Shown: positions 1 to 8,065 of the stretch, in pieces
Numbering within the stretch: the first letter of the stretch is position 1
Layout of the letters: each line of letters begins with the position of its first letter
NCBI RefSeq assembly: GCF_005217605.1
Contig: NZ_SZPX01000005.1
Span: forward strand, 163,207 to 227,206
DNA length: 64,000 bases
Reading direction: 5' to 3'
Origin: Sulfurimonas crateris
GTDB lineage: Bacteria > Campylobacterota > Campylobacteria > Campylobacterales > Sulfurimonadaceae
Notes under the pieces: model-generated
Told to the model about the DNA's origin: nothing
The model's input: the letters and a program-made list of their open reading frames with translations, nothing else
Database searches by the model: none
Made by a program: the position numbers and the translations under genes

Positions 1-451
1 TATTTTTATGCGAAAGAATTGCTCTGGCTTTTTTGTAAAAAGGGGTAAAAACGAAGTAGGGTTCACCATTATCTTTTAGCACCTCTTTTGGCTTGAAGAT
101 GTATGTGTCACTTAGGTAACGAAAGTGCAATATATTAGAGATCTTTATGTCGCGCTCTTTTGCATAAGAGTCATAATCTCCAGATGCTACGACTTCATCA
201 AAGCCTTTCAACTCCTCAAAGATATCTTCAGGCTTGCCGTAGAATATCTTAAGGTCAAGCCCCACTTTTTGCAGGTCAGATTTTAACTTTACAACATAAT
301 GAAATATAAAAGTGACTCTTTTATCGTTTTCTGACAACTCTTTGAGAATATTTTCATCAAATATAAAGATGGGGAGAACCTCTCCTCCAAAACTGAGAAG
401 CGGATTATCCTCAACCCTTAGATCTCTTCTAAACCAGAGAATACGTCTCAT
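1..451 (-). CDS. phrB: Deoxyribodipyrimidine photolyase, N-terminal part (cut by window edge)
   Basis: Blue-light enzyme that splits UV-induced cyclobutane pyrimidine dimers using FADH2 and an antenna chromophore. Reading on the minus strand from the ATG at 451, the protein opens RRILWFRRDLRVEDNPLL, the classic start of the photolyase/cryptochrome alpha/beta (Rossmann-like) antenna domain, followed by PIFIFDE and FYGKPEDIF. About 150 residues are visible; the FAD-binding C-terminal domain lies beyond base 1. Its ATG overlaps the stop of the upstream DUF523/DUF1722 gene (ATGA), so the two are translationally coupled. Class I photolyase is the likeliest subtype; a cryptochrome-DASH cannot be excluded without the C-terminus. 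Confidence 0.9.
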   Translation of the reverse strand, partial: MRRILWFRRDLRVEDNPLLSFGGEVLPIFIFDENILKELSENDKRVTFIFHYVVKLKSDLQKVGLDLKIFYGKPEDIFEELKGFDEVVASGDYDSYAKERDIKISNILHFRYLSDTYIFKPKEVLKDNGEPYFVFTPFYKKARAILSHKN

Positions 452-1395
452 TTGGCGCTAAGCAAACTTGAACGAAGAGCGAGCTCTTTTGGGTAGGGCT
501 CTAAAAATGTCTGAGATAAAAGATAAGTTGTATTATGCTTTTTAGCGTAGAGTTTGATTGTTGAGAGCGGAGTGATGATAGGAACTATCTTTTTTGCATA
601 ATCATCTATCTGCTCATGCAGAACCTCTTTCTCAACTGAACTTAGCTCATTTTTGAAAAAACCTGCCATGTGTTCTAGTACATTTCTGTTTCTTTTTATC
701 GAGCTTTTTTGCGAAATGGCAACTTTGAAGTTATGCTCATAATTTGCAAATAGTTCATCAAAAGGTAGATTTTCATGATTGCCTACGATATTCCCAAGAA
801 CTCTATATAACTTCTCATCTTTTGCCTGAAGCAAAAATTTGTTTTTTGTGTGAAAATCAACCAATATTTTCATGGTCGGTTTGCTCTCTTTTAACTTCTC
901 TATCGCATCATACGCAAAAAGCTGCATCACAAAGTTTTCTCTCAGCCACGCATCTTGAAGCCTCCCCTCCTCTTCCATCGGCAAAAGAGGAAATTTTTCT
1001 CTACAAACGCTCGCAAAAACACCATCGGTTTTTGAGGCTGCAAAGCCGTTGTCAAGATATGCCACAGTGCTTCCAAGGCCGCAACTTGGAGAGCGGGATT
1101 TAAATATTATGCCGCCCAGATTCTCATTTGCAATTCTGTGAACTTCATCATATGATTTGTCAAGAAGATTTTGAGTTAAATCCGTGCCGTCTTTGTTTGA
1201 AATAACAGCAATATTGTCATCTCTGTTTACAAGTTTTATAGATGGTCTTGGAGTGCCAAAAGCTATAGCTTCAGGACAAAACGGAACAAAAGAGGCATAG
1301 CGTCCAAGCTCATCGGTAACAAACCTGTCATGTTTATGCCCGCCGTCAAATCTAACCTTTTCACCAAGTAAACACGCCGAGACTGCTATTTTCAT
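448..1395 (-). CDS. YbgA-like DUF523-DUF1722 protein
   Basis: A 315-residue two-domain protein. Residues about 1-150 are a DUF523 domain (start MKIAVSACLLGEKVRFDGGHK, conserved FCPE and KSRSPSCG with cysteines that could hold a metal or Fe-S cluster). Residues about 170-300 are a DUF1722 (YbgA) domain with DFHTKNKFLLQA. E. coli YbgA is DUF1722 and also sits directly upstream of phr, so this linkage is conserved over a great distance. Some YbgA relatives have been proposed to act in tRNA thiouridine removal or to assist photolyase; no function is assigned here. It overlaps the photolyase start by 4 bases. Start ATG at 1395 is followed by the family-typical N-terminus. Confidence 0.85.
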   Translation of the reverse strand: MKIAVSACLLGEKVRFDGGHKHDRFVTDELGRYASFVPFCPEAIAFGTPRPSIKLVNRDDNIAVISNKDGTDLTQNLLDKSYDEVHRIANENLGGIIFKSRSPSCGLGSTVAYLDNGFAASKTDGVFASVCREKFPLLPMEEEGRLQDAWLRENFVMQLFAYDAIEKLKESKPTMKILVDFHTKNKFLLQAKDEKLYRVLGNIVGNHENLPFDELFANYEHNFKVAISQKSSIKRNRNVLEHMAGFFKNELSSVEKEVLHEQIDDYAKKIVPIITPLSTIKLYAKKHNTTYLLSQTFLEPYPKELALRSSLLSAK

Positions 1396-1420
1396 AATTT
1401 GTTCCTATTTTTGTTTTGGC

Positions 1421-2167
1421 TTACGCCATATTCATTCCGCCGTTAACCTTCAGTGTCTCGCCTGTGATATAGCTTGAATGGTCTGATAGTAAAAATGCCG
1501 TTGCTTCTGCAACTTCAGCAGGATTTCCAAAACGTCCCATCGGGATCTTAGATGTAAAGCTATCTTTTATCTCATCGCTTAAAACATCCGTCATCTCGGT
1601 TGCAATAAAGCCCGGAGTTATTGCGTTGTAACGGATGCCGCTAGATGCCGCTTCAAGTGCAAAACTCTTGCTCATGGCAATAACACCGCCCTTGCTTGCA
1701 GAGTAGTTTGTCTGTCCTGCATTTCCTGTCTCGCCAACTATTGAAGCGATATTTACGACTGAGCCGAACTTCTTCTTTCTCATAACTTTCATAGCTTCAC
1801 GACATCCCACAAAACATGAGAGAAGATTTGCGTTGATTACCGACATAAAATCTTCGCTCTTCATTCTAAGTGCGAGTTTGTCGTTTGTGATTCCCGCATT
1901 GTTCACAAGGTAAGAGAGTTCGCCATCGCAATCAACGATAGTTTTAATCGCATCTACAAACGCATTCTCATCGCTCACGTCAAAACCGATAACCGCCGCA
2001 CTTCCACCTGCCGCCTCTATTGCATCTTTAATGGCATCAGCTTCCGCCGCACCGCTTCTGTAGTTGATCCAAACTTTAAGTCCGTAAGTTGCCAAAACCT
2101 TTGCGATCTCTGCACCGATACCTCTGCTTGAACCCGTTACTAAAACATTTTTTCCACTAAATTTCAT
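1421..2167 (-). CDS. fabG: 3-oxoacyl-[acyl-carrier-protein] reductase
   Basis: Reduces 3-oxoacyl-ACP to 3-hydroxyacyl-ACP with NADPH in type II fatty acid synthesis. The 248-residue protein is full length for the family. It shows the SDR cofactor loop TGSSRGIG (residues 11-18), NNAG near 90, the catalytic Ser in NIASIVGETG near 140, and YSASKGG with Tyr and Lys near 154-158. The C-terminus SSYITGETLKVNGGMNMA is typical of FabG rather than other SDRs. An acpP gene, often next to fabG, is not in the window. The gene is followed on the minus strand by the YbgA-like gene after 25 bases, and preceded by a long hairpin repeat. Confidence 0.93.
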   Translation of the reverse strand: MKFSGKNVLVTGSSRGIGAEIAKVLATYGLKVWINYRSGAAEADAIKDAIEAAGGSAAVIGFDVSDENAFVDAIKTIVDCDGELSYLVNNAGITNDKLALRMKSEDFMSVINANLLSCFVGCREAMKVMRKKKFGSVVNIASIVGETGNAGQTNYSASKGGVIAMSKSFALEAASSGIRYNAITPGFIATEMTDVLSDEIKDSFTSKIPMGRFGNPAEVAEATAFLLSDHSSYITGETLKVNGGMNMA

Positions 2168-2189
2168 CTATTTTTCCTTTTTTATTAAT

Positions 2190-2294
2190 TTTATTTTGCT
2201 CAAACAAAATGAGCGATTCTGCAACCGAAGGGTCAAAGCTTTAGCTTTGGGGTACCCACGGTGAAGCCTAAGCGAATTTGTTTAGAGTAAAATT
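2190..2294. repeat. Long imperfect inverted repeat (MITE/REP-like hairpin)
   Basis: The space between gpmI and fabG is almost one large hairpin. The left arm (from about 2196, GCTCAAACAAAATGAGCGA) pairs imperfectly with the right arm ending near 2288, whose reverse complement begins CTCTAAACAAATTCGCTTA. The inner parts continue the symmetry (AACCG against CGGTG, GGGT against ACCC), down to a tight tip CAAAGC-TTTA-GCTTTG around 2234-2249. Such 80-110 bp units are usually dispersed intergenic repeats or non-autonomous mobile elements; whether it recurs in this genome cannot be seen here. It could also serve as an intercistronic mRNA structure, since both flanking genes read leftward. Confidence 0.6.
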
Positions 2295-3770
2295 TTATAT
2301 TAAACTGTGATCCATCTCGGATGGAATCTCTAAACCCATAAGTTTTAAAACAGTCGGCGCAATGTTATTAAGCGCTCCGTTTTGTACTTTTGTAACACCC
2401 TCTGCCTCAACAAAACACCACACTTTTCCGACCGTATGATTTGTTAAAATGTGCCCCTCATCATCTCTCATCTCTTCACAGTTTCCATGATCTGAGGTGA
2501 TGACAACGGCGTAATCTTTCTCTTTAGCTTTGGCTAAAATCTTTCCAAGCTCGGTATCAACGGCGTTTACCGCGATCTTTGCCGCTTCAAAATCTCCAGT
2601 GTGTCCTACCATGTCACCGTTTGCAAAGTTTACGACCACAAAATCATACTCATCATCCATCGCCTTTAAAACTACTTCGCCGACTTCAGGCGCGCTCATC
2701 TGCGGCTTTTCATCGTAAGTCTTTACGTTTGGAGAGGGAATTAATATCCTAGTCTCATTCTCATACGGCTCATCTATGCCGCCGTTGAAGAAAAACGTGA
2801 CGTGTGCATATTTTTCCGTCTCTGCAGTGTGAAGCTGTCTAAGACCGGCTTTTGAGATAACTTCCGAGAGAGTGTTTTTAGGTACCTCTTTTCTAAAAAG
2901 CACAGGGTATGAAAAGCTCTTGTCATACTCCGTAATGGTCGCTATATGAAGCTTTTTAAAATCACGCTCAAATCCGTTAAACGTTTTATCTCCCAGTGCA
3001 GTTACAAGCTCTCTCATACGGTCGCTTCTAAAGTTTATCGTCAAAACTGCATCACCATCTCTCATACCGTCATAACCGCTAAATGCTACAGGCTCTACAA
3101 ACTCATCGGTAACATCTTTTGCATAAGAAGCATCGATATACTCTGCAGGGCTTATACCGCTTTTTGGTGTCGCATTTACGATTGCTTCGTAACCTTTTTG
3201 GACTCTATCCCAACGGTTGTCCCTGTCCATTGAGTAAAAACGTCCTGAGATCGTAGCTATTTTTGTGTTTTGACCAACATGCTTGCTCACATGTTCTAGG
3301 TATTTTTTAGCGGAGGTGGGCGATACATCCCTGCCATCAGTTATAAGATGCAAAAAAACCTCTTTGCCCTCACGTGCAGCAATATCTGCTATGCCCATAA
3401 AATGGTCTATATGCGAATGAACACCGCCATCACTCATAAGCCCTATGAGGTGAAGTCTGTCTGATTTTTCCAAAAGATTTTTAAATTCACTATTCTCTTT
3501 AAATCTGTTTTCGCTTAATGCTAATGATATCTTTACCAAGTCTTGGTATAAAACTCTTCCGCTTCCAATACTCATATGCCCGACTTCAGAGTTTCCCATC
3601 TGTCCTTCAGGAAGCCCGACACTTAATCCGTAAGTGTCAATAAGCGAGTGAGGAGTGTTCTCAAAGAGTTTGTCATACGTCGGTTTCGTTGCGTTATAAA
3701 ACGCATTAGACTCCGTTTTTGAGCAGTAACCGATACCGTCCGTTATGACTAAGAGAGCTTTTTTTGTCAA
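2295..3770 (-). CDS. gpmI: 2,3-bisphosphoglycerate-independent phosphoglycerate mutase
   Basis: Interconverts 3- and 2-phosphoglycerate in glycolysis and gluconeogenesis, using two Mn2+ ions and a phosphoserine intermediate. The 491-residue protein is slightly shorter than the usual ~510. It has the alkaline-phosphatase-fold metal motif VITDGIG at residues 8-14 and the nucleophile serine in [15 protein letters not shown] near residue 61. [10 protein letters not shown] lies near 150, and the C-terminal metal sites are [13 protein letters not shown] and SDHGNCEEM. The cytoplasmic enzyme is the only PGM form in many Campylobacterota. It is divergent from mraY, sharing an 88-bp intergenic region. 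Confidence 0.95.
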   Translation of the reverse strand: MTKKALLVITDGIGYCSKTESNAFYNATKPTYDKLFENTPHSLIDTYGLSVGLPEGQMGNSEVGHMSIGSGRVLYQDLVKISLALSENRFKENSEFKNLLEKSDRLHLIGLMSDGGVHSHIDHFMGIADIAAREGKEVFLHLITDGRDVSPTSAKKYLEHVSKHVGQNTKIATISGRFYSMDRDNRWDRVQKGYEAIVNATPKSGISPAEYIDASYAKDVTDEFVEPVAFSGYDGMRDGDAVLTINFRSDRMRELVTALGDKTFNGFERDFKKLHIATITEYDKSFSYPVLFRKEVPKNTLSEVISKAGLRQLHTAETEKYAHVTFFFNGGIDEPYENETRILIPSPNVKTYDEKPQMSAPEVGEVVLKAMDDEYDFVVVNFANGDMVGHTGDFEAAKIAVNAVDTELGKILAKAKEKDYAVVITSDHGNCEEMRDDEGHILTNHTVGKVWCFVEAEGVTKVQNGALNNIAPTVLKLMGLEIPSEMDHSLI

Positions 3771-3823
3771 TTCTGACTCCTTGTTCTAATTCTTCTTCTA
3801 ACAAAATTTTTATGCAATTATAC

Positions 3824-3829
3824 TATAAT
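3824..3829 (+). promoter_or_regulatory. Probable -10 box of the mraY-murD-purN operon
   Basis: A perfect TATAAT lies 30 bases upstream of the mraY start codon, in an AT-rich stretch with no clear -35 hexamer. This is the common form of sigma-70 promoters in Campylobacterota. Its position fits a short leader carrying the AAGGA ribosome site at 3844-3848. Confidence 0.55.
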
Positions 3830-3858
3830 GTCATTTTTATTTATAAGGACTACTTACT

Positions 3859-4920
3859 TTGCTTTACTGGCTTTCAGAAATTTTTCACATCAATCTACTT
3901 GGATATATCACCATTCGTGCCGGAATATCTTTCTTTTTGGCTCTTTTTTTTACTCTCTATCTGCTTCCTAGATTTATAAGATGGGCACAGAGGACATCAA
4001 GTGTCCAGCCTATAAACAACTGGGCGCCCGAGCGTCATCAGGGCAAAGCAAAAACACCGACCATGGGCGGGATAGTCTTTATATTTTCAACAATTCTTGC
4101 ATCTTTAATCACTATAAAATTTTCCAACCCCTATGCCATCGGAGCTGTTGCGACTCTATTTTTATTTGTTCTTATCGGCTTTAAAGATGACTACGCAAAG
4201 ATCAAAAAGAATGAGAACCTTGCAGGTCTAAAAGCTAGGACAAAACTGCTTCTGCAGATAATCTCCGCTCTTTTTATAACGGGATTTTTATACATTTTTT
4301 CAGATTTCAACACCAATCTTTATCTGCCGTTCATTAAAAATCCTGTATGCGATATGGGCGGATATGCGCTTATTTTTTGGGTGATCGTGATTATCGCGAC
4401 ATCAAACGCGGTAAACCTCACTGACGGTCTTGACGGACTTGCTACCGTTCCATCCATCGTAGCTCTTACATCTTTTAGCATTATTATCTACATAACAGGA
4501 AATGCAGTCATCAGCTCATACCTTCTTATGCCAAACATAAATATCGGGGAAGTCGCGATTGTCTCTAGTGCACTCATCGGAGCGCTTACTGGGTTCTTGT
4601 GGTATAACTGCCACCCTGCAGAGGTCTTTATGGGAGACAGCGGCTCACTAACTATCGGTGCATTTTTGGGTTACCTTGCTATCATCTCAAAAAGCGAGAT
4701 CTTACTTCTTCTAATCGGTTCGATATTTGTTATTGAGACACTTTCTGTCATTTTACAAGTCGGAAGTTACAAGCTCAGAAAAAAGAGAGTCTTTTTGATG
4801 GCGCCGATCCACCACCATTTTGAGATGAAACAGTGGGCGGAGAACAAGATAATCGTTAGATTTTGGATTATCGCCATTTTATCCAACATCATCGCCCTTA
4901 TCTCACTAAAGATTCGCTGA
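3859..4920 (+). CDS. mraY: Phospho-N-acetylmuramoyl-pentapeptide transferase
   Basis: Integral inner-membrane enzyme that transfers phospho-MurNAc-pentapeptide from UDP to undecaprenyl phosphate, giving lipid I. The 353 residues contain about ten hydrophobic spans. Signature motifs are seen: KTPTMGGI near residue 70, the Mg-binding NAVNLTDGLDGL near 182, MGDSGSL near 258 and the MAPIHHHFE loop near 310. The start is TTG at 3859, with AAGGA about 10 bases upstream; protein homology begins right there (LYWLSEIFHINLLGY). The stop overlaps the murD start as TGATG, so the two are translationally coupled in a wall-synthesis operon. Confidence 0.95.
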   Translation: MLYWLSEIFHINLLGYITIRAGISFFLALFFTLYLLPRFIRWAQRTSSVQPINNWAPERHQGKAKTPTMGGIVFIFSTILASLITIKFSNPYAIGAVATLFLFVLIGFKDDYAKIKKNENLAGLKARTKLLLQIISALFITGFLYIFSDFNTNLYLPFIKNPVCDMGGYALIFWVIVIIATSNAVNLTDGLDGLATVPSIVALTSFSIIIYITGNAVISSYLLMPNINIGEVAIVSSALIGALTGFLWYNCHPAEVFMGDSGSLTIGAFLGYLAIISKSEILLLLIGSIFVIETLSVILQVGSYKLRKKRVFLMAPIHHHFEMKQWAENKIIVRFWIIAILSNIIALISLKIR

Positions 4921-6119
4921 TGTTACGAGTTTCTCTCTTTGGTTACGGCAAAACCACAAAGGCGCTGACAAAAAAATATCCTAACGCGATCTTTTATGAT
5001 GACAAATGCACAAAACCCTTTACAGACGAGAACGCCTTTAAAGTAAAACCCTCATCAGAGTTTGACCCAAAATACTCCGACTTACAGATCACGTCCCCTG
5101 GAATCCCTCCGTCAAACCCGCTTATACAAAGAGCAAAAAACCTCATAAGCGAGTATGATGTTTTTGCCCAGAGCGCACCTCTGTCTGTATGGATAAGCGG
5201 AACAAACGGCAAGACAACAACAACACAGATGATGCAGCATCTGCTTAAAGAGAGAGGATCCGTAGCGGGCGGCAATATCGGAACCCCACTTGGCGAACTA
5301 GATACTGAGGCGAGTTTGTGGATACTTGAGACAAGCTCCTTTACCACTCACTACACAAACCAAGCCGCACCCAACATATATGTCCTGCTTCCCATAACAC
5401 CGGATCATCTAAGCTGGCACGGCAACATAGATGAGTACATACAGGCAAAGCTAAAGCCCGTTACAATGATGAAAGAGGGAGAGATCGCGATAATCCCCGA
5501 AGCATACAAAGATGTAAAAACAGCAGCTCATATCATCAGCTACAAAGATGAGAGCGATCTGGCATCACGCTTTGAGATAGATGCAAATAGAGTCAATTTC
5601 AAAGGCGCATTTTTGATGGACGCGCTTTTGGCGATGGCGGTAGAGAAGATACTCTTTGATCGTGTCGATTATGAAAAGATCAACTCCTTTGTCATCGATC
5701 CGCACAGACAGGAGGAGCTAAGAGACTCCAGAGGCCGTCTATGGGTAAACGATACAAAGGCGACAAACCTTGATGCTGCCGTAGTAGCGCTAAAGCGCTA
5801 TAAAGAACAGCATATACACCTTATTTTGGGCGGTGACGACAAAGGAGTTGACCTTAGCGAACTCTTTGTGTTTCTTAAAGGCTGTGATGTTGAGATCTAC
5901 AATATAGGCTCAAACAAAGAGAGGCTCTCAGATCTGGCACGCAAATACGATGTTGCATACACTCTTTGTGAAAACTTGGTGGATGCCGTAAAAAAGATAG
6001 ATAAAAACCTAAAAGATGATGAAGTCGCCCTGCTCTCTCCTGCTGCGGCAAGTCTTGATGAATTTAATTCCTACGCACATAGAGGCGACGTCTTTAAAAA
6101 TGCAGTAAAAGAGCTCTGA
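4920..6119 (+). CDS. murD: UDP-N-acetylmuramoylalanine-D-glutamate ligase
   Basis: Cytoplasmic Mur ligase that adds D-glutamate to UDP-MurNAc-L-Ala with ATP. The start chosen is the ATG at 4920, overlapping the mraY stop. An in-frame ATG 57 bases earlier would lie inside mraY and adds no homology. The 399 residues are short for MurD (about 440 in E. coli), as in other Campylobacterota, mainly from a small N-terminal domain (LRVSLFGYGKTTKAL). Visible motifs are the P-loop SGTNGKTTTTQMM near residue 98, the central-domain ITPDHLSWHG, DPHRQEEL, and the C-terminal NDTKATNLDAAV and LILGGDDKG. It is coupled to purN by a second TGATG overlap. Confidence 0.92.
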   Translation: MLRVSLFGYGKTTKALTKKYPNAIFYDDKCTKPFTDENAFKVKPSSEFDPKYSDLQITSPGIPPSNPLIQRAKNLISEYDVFAQSAPLSVWISGTNGKTTTTQMMQHLLKERGSVAGGNIGTPLGELDTEASLWILETSSFTTHYTNQAAPNIYVLLPITPDHLSWHGNIDEYIQAKLKPVTMMKEGEIAIIPEAYKDVKTAAHIISYKDESDLASRFEIDANRVNFKGAFLMDALLAMAVEKILFDRVDYEKINSFVIDPHRQEELRDSRGRLWVNDTKATNLDAAVVALKRYKEQHIHLILGGDDKGVDLSELFVFLKGCDVEIYNIGSNKERLSDLARKYDVAYTLCENLVDAVKKIDKNLKDDEVALLSPAAASLDEFNSYAHRGDVFKNAVKEL

Positions 6120-6691
6120 TGATAAGAGTAGCGGTACTTGCATCACACAACGGAAGCGGTTTTAACGCACTCTATGAAGCGGTGATCAAAAAAGAGCTAA
6201 ACATTGAGCTTGTCTTAGTAATATCGAACAACCAAAATGCTTCGGTTTTACAAAGTGCCTCAGATTACGGCATTGACAACTTTGTCATAAACTCAAAAAC
6301 AGATGCAAATCCAGATGAAAAAATAGCGCTTCTTTTAAAAGAGTATGGCTGCGAATATGTCTTCCTCTCAGGATATATGAAAAAGCTCTCCAGCGATTTA
6401 ACAAGAGAGTTCAACATCATAAACTCTCACCCTGCACTTCTTCCAAGGTATGGAGGAGAGGGAATGTACGGCCGCAAAGTGCATGAAGCTGTTATAAAGA
6501 ACCGTGAAAATGAGAGCGGTGTTACGATTCACAGGGTCAATGAGAACTATGACGAGGGCGAGATACTTTTACAAACAAGAGTAACTCTAAGTGAAGATGA
6601 GAGTGTAGATTCGCTAGAGACAAAGATAAAAAAACTCGAACAGATCTCAATAGTCGAACTCTTCAAAAAGATTCAAGAAAGCACTCTGTAA
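6119..6691 (+). CDS. purN: Phosphoribosylglycinamide formyltransferase
   Basis: Third step of de novo purine synthesis: transfers a formyl group from 10-formyl-THF to GAR. The 190-residue length fits the family (E. coli 212). Motifs are the phosphate loop SHNGSGFNAL at residues 9-18, INSHPALLPRY with the catalytic Asn and His near 100, and SGVTIHRVNENYDEGEIL, carrying the second His and the catalytic Asp of the YDEG segment. It overlaps murD by one base and ends the operon; tRNA-Phe follows 46 bases later. Confidence 0.9.
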   Translation: MIRVAVLASHNGSGFNALYEAVIKKELNIELVLVISNNQNASVLQSASDYGIDNFVINSKTDANPDEKIALLLKEYGCEYVFLSGYMKKLSSDLTREFNIINSHPALLPRYGGEGMYGRKVHEAVIKNRENESGVTIHRVNENYDEGEILLQTRVTLSEDESVDSLETKIKKLEQISIVELFKKIQESTL

Positions 6692-6737
6692 GTTTACTTT
6701 CAGTCCCTAAAAGATATAATTGCGCTCTTTAAAAGAT

Positions 6738-6813
6738 GGCCAATTAGCTCAGTCGGTAGAGCAAGTGACTGAAAATCACTGTGTCCTTGGTTCGATTCCG
6801 AGATTGGCCACCA
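6738..6813 (+). tRNA. tRNA-Phe (GAA), copy 1; attL of the island
   Basis: Full cloverleaf of 76 nt with encoded CCA: acceptor GGCCAAT/ATTGGCC, D stem GCTC/GAGC, anticodon stem AGTGA/TCACT with loop CTGAAAA (anticodon GAA), T stem CTTGG/CCGAG with loop TTCGATT. A TATAAT box lies at about 6715. The last 48 bases are repeated exactly at 12394, marking this copy as the integration target of the downstream island. Confidence 0.97.
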
Positions 6814-6814
6814 C
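6766..6814 (+). repeat. attL direct repeat (49 bp, 3' half of tRNA-Phe)
   Basis: From the anticodon stem (TGACTGAAAATCACTG) through the CCA end plus one base, this stretch is identical to 12394-12442. After it, the sequence here differs from that after the distal copy. That is the pattern left by a tyrosine-recombinase element that rebuilt the tRNA 3' end on entry. Confidence 0.88.
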
Positions 6815-6881
6815 TTTAGAACTCCTAAAATAAGAGGTTTCAAAGACTTTTAAAAAGTTCTTTAAGTTTCAGTAAAAAAGT

Positions 6882-6904
6882 TTTTTTACTACAATTTTAC
6901 TACA
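6882..6904 (+). repeat. Left pair of TTTTACTACA repeats (putative arm sites)
   Basis: Two adjacent copies, TTTTTTACTACA at 6882-6893 and ATTTTACTACA at 6894-6904, in the same orientation as three copies near the other end of the island (12231-12266). They lie about 70 bp inside attL. Short direct repeats flanking the core on both sides are typical of arm-type binding sites of tyrosine integrases; that role is inferred. Confidence 0.55.
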
Positions 6905-6949
6905 GGTTGCTTTTTAGCATGAAAAACAGGTAAAATTCAAGCACTTAAT

Positions 6950-7025
6950 GGCTAATTAGCTCAGTCGGTAGAGCAGTTGACTGAAAATCAACGTGTCCTT
7001 GGTTCGATTCCGAGATTAGCCACCA
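6950..7025 (+). tRNA. tRNA-Phe (GAA), copy 2
   Basis: A second complete 76-nt tRNA-Phe with encoded CCA. It differs from copy 1 in the acceptor stem (GGCTAAT/ATTAGCC) and the anticodon stem (GTTGA/TCAAC), with compensating changes that keep all pairs. The loops and T arm are identical. The sequence just after it (ACCACCTCTTTA) resembles that after the attR fragment more than that after copy 1. It lies inside the island, so it was either carried in or is the target of an earlier insertion. Confidence 0.96.
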
Positions 7026-7243
7026 CCTCTTTATAAAAAATCCAAATATTTCATTTTCTTATCTTATCTTGTTTGCAATCCTGTTTTATAAATATTTACC
7101 GCAATTTATCCGTTAACTTACAACTCGTTTTCTATACAAATCAGAATAATTTTGCAGCCTGAGTTTTAGAGACATCATTATTTCAAAAATAGAAATTTAG
7201 ATAAAATTACTAAATTATGTAACAAAAAAGAGCTGGCGTAAAA

Positions 7244-8062
7244 ATGAAGATAGATATACTTAGCGATTTGCACTTTGACTATTACTTTAAACAATTTAAC
7301 AACTCCGATAGAGATGTAAAAAAGGTTTATGACAACTATTTTTTACATAATGATAGAGTTGTAGGCGACGTATTAGTTGTTGCCGGAGATTTAGGACATC
7401 ACAATAATCAAAATCTAATTCTCTTAAAAATGATAAAAAAGCTTTATAAGTATAAAGCCATTATCTGCGTTTTGGGCAATCATGATTATTATCTAGACGG
7501 ACTAATTGCTAAAGATGATTATGAAGATTCATTCGAAAGGGCTAGAGAGCTCATTGATTTAATCAACTCAGAAGATGGTCTGTATTGTCTTGATGGCAAT
7601 ATAATCGAGATAGAGGATGTAAAGTTTGGTGGCGCTATGGGTTGGTACAGCGACGCTTATTTGAAGTATAAGTATCCCTTTGGGAATTTTCCTTTAAAAT
7701 CAAATAATGAGATGTGGAAAAATTGTATGCCTGATTTTTCAATGACAGAGGGTTTAGTGAACTTTGATGATCTGTATTATCTTGAAATTCCAAAAATAGA
7801 GATGGTTTACAAAGAGTGCGATGTGATGATCACGCATATAAACCCCTCATTTTTAAACGAACATCTATCACAAGAGTTTTCAGGACAGCAAACAAATACT
7901 TTTTTCTGTTTTAACGGTCATAAGTTCTTGAGGGGAACAACAGCAAAGCATTGGATTTTTGGACACACTCATGACTCTTTTTCTTATGAGTTTGCAGGTA
8001 TAAAATGTCATGTAAACGCTTTTAGCGATAGAACTGCAACAATAAAGAGCATTGAGGTTTAA
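7244..8062 (+). CDS. Calcineurin-like metallophosphoesterase, paralogue A
   Basis: A 272-residue soluble protein with the full dinuclear-metal phosphoesterase signature: DLHFD at residues 8-12, VVAGDLGHHN near 46-55, LGNHDYYL near 78, ITHINPS near 200, and FGHTHDSF near 243. Substrate is unknown: relatives include nucleotide, cyclic-nucleotide and nucleic-acid phosphodiesterases. It is clearly paralogous to the gene at 9388 (shared AGDLGH, IICVLGNHDYYL, MYCLDG-like and TAKxWIxGH segments). No signal peptide. It lies first in the island cargo, 3 bases before the PPP phosphatase, so the two form an operon. The ATG at 7244 begins exactly at the conserved MKIDI start, though its ribosome site is weak. 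Confidence 0.85.
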   Translation: MKIDILSDLHFDYYFKQFNNSDRDVKKVYDNYFLHNDRVVGDVLVVAGDLGHHNNQNLILLKMIKKLYKYKAIICVLGNHDYYLDGLIAKDDYEDSFERARELIDLINSEDGLYCLDGNIIEIEDVKFGGAMGWYSDAYLKYKYPFGNFPLKSNNEMWKNCMPDFSMTEGLVNFDDLYYLEIPKIEMVYKECDVMITHINPSFLNEHLSQEFSGQQTNTFFCFNGHKFLRGTTAKHWIFGHTHDSFSYEFAGIKCHVNAFSDRTATIKSIEV

Positions 8063-8065
8063 AAT

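Noticed and set aside
744..1103. Plus-strand frame of 119 codons
   Set aside because: Antisense shadow of the YbgA-like gene with low-complexity composition and no ribosome site.
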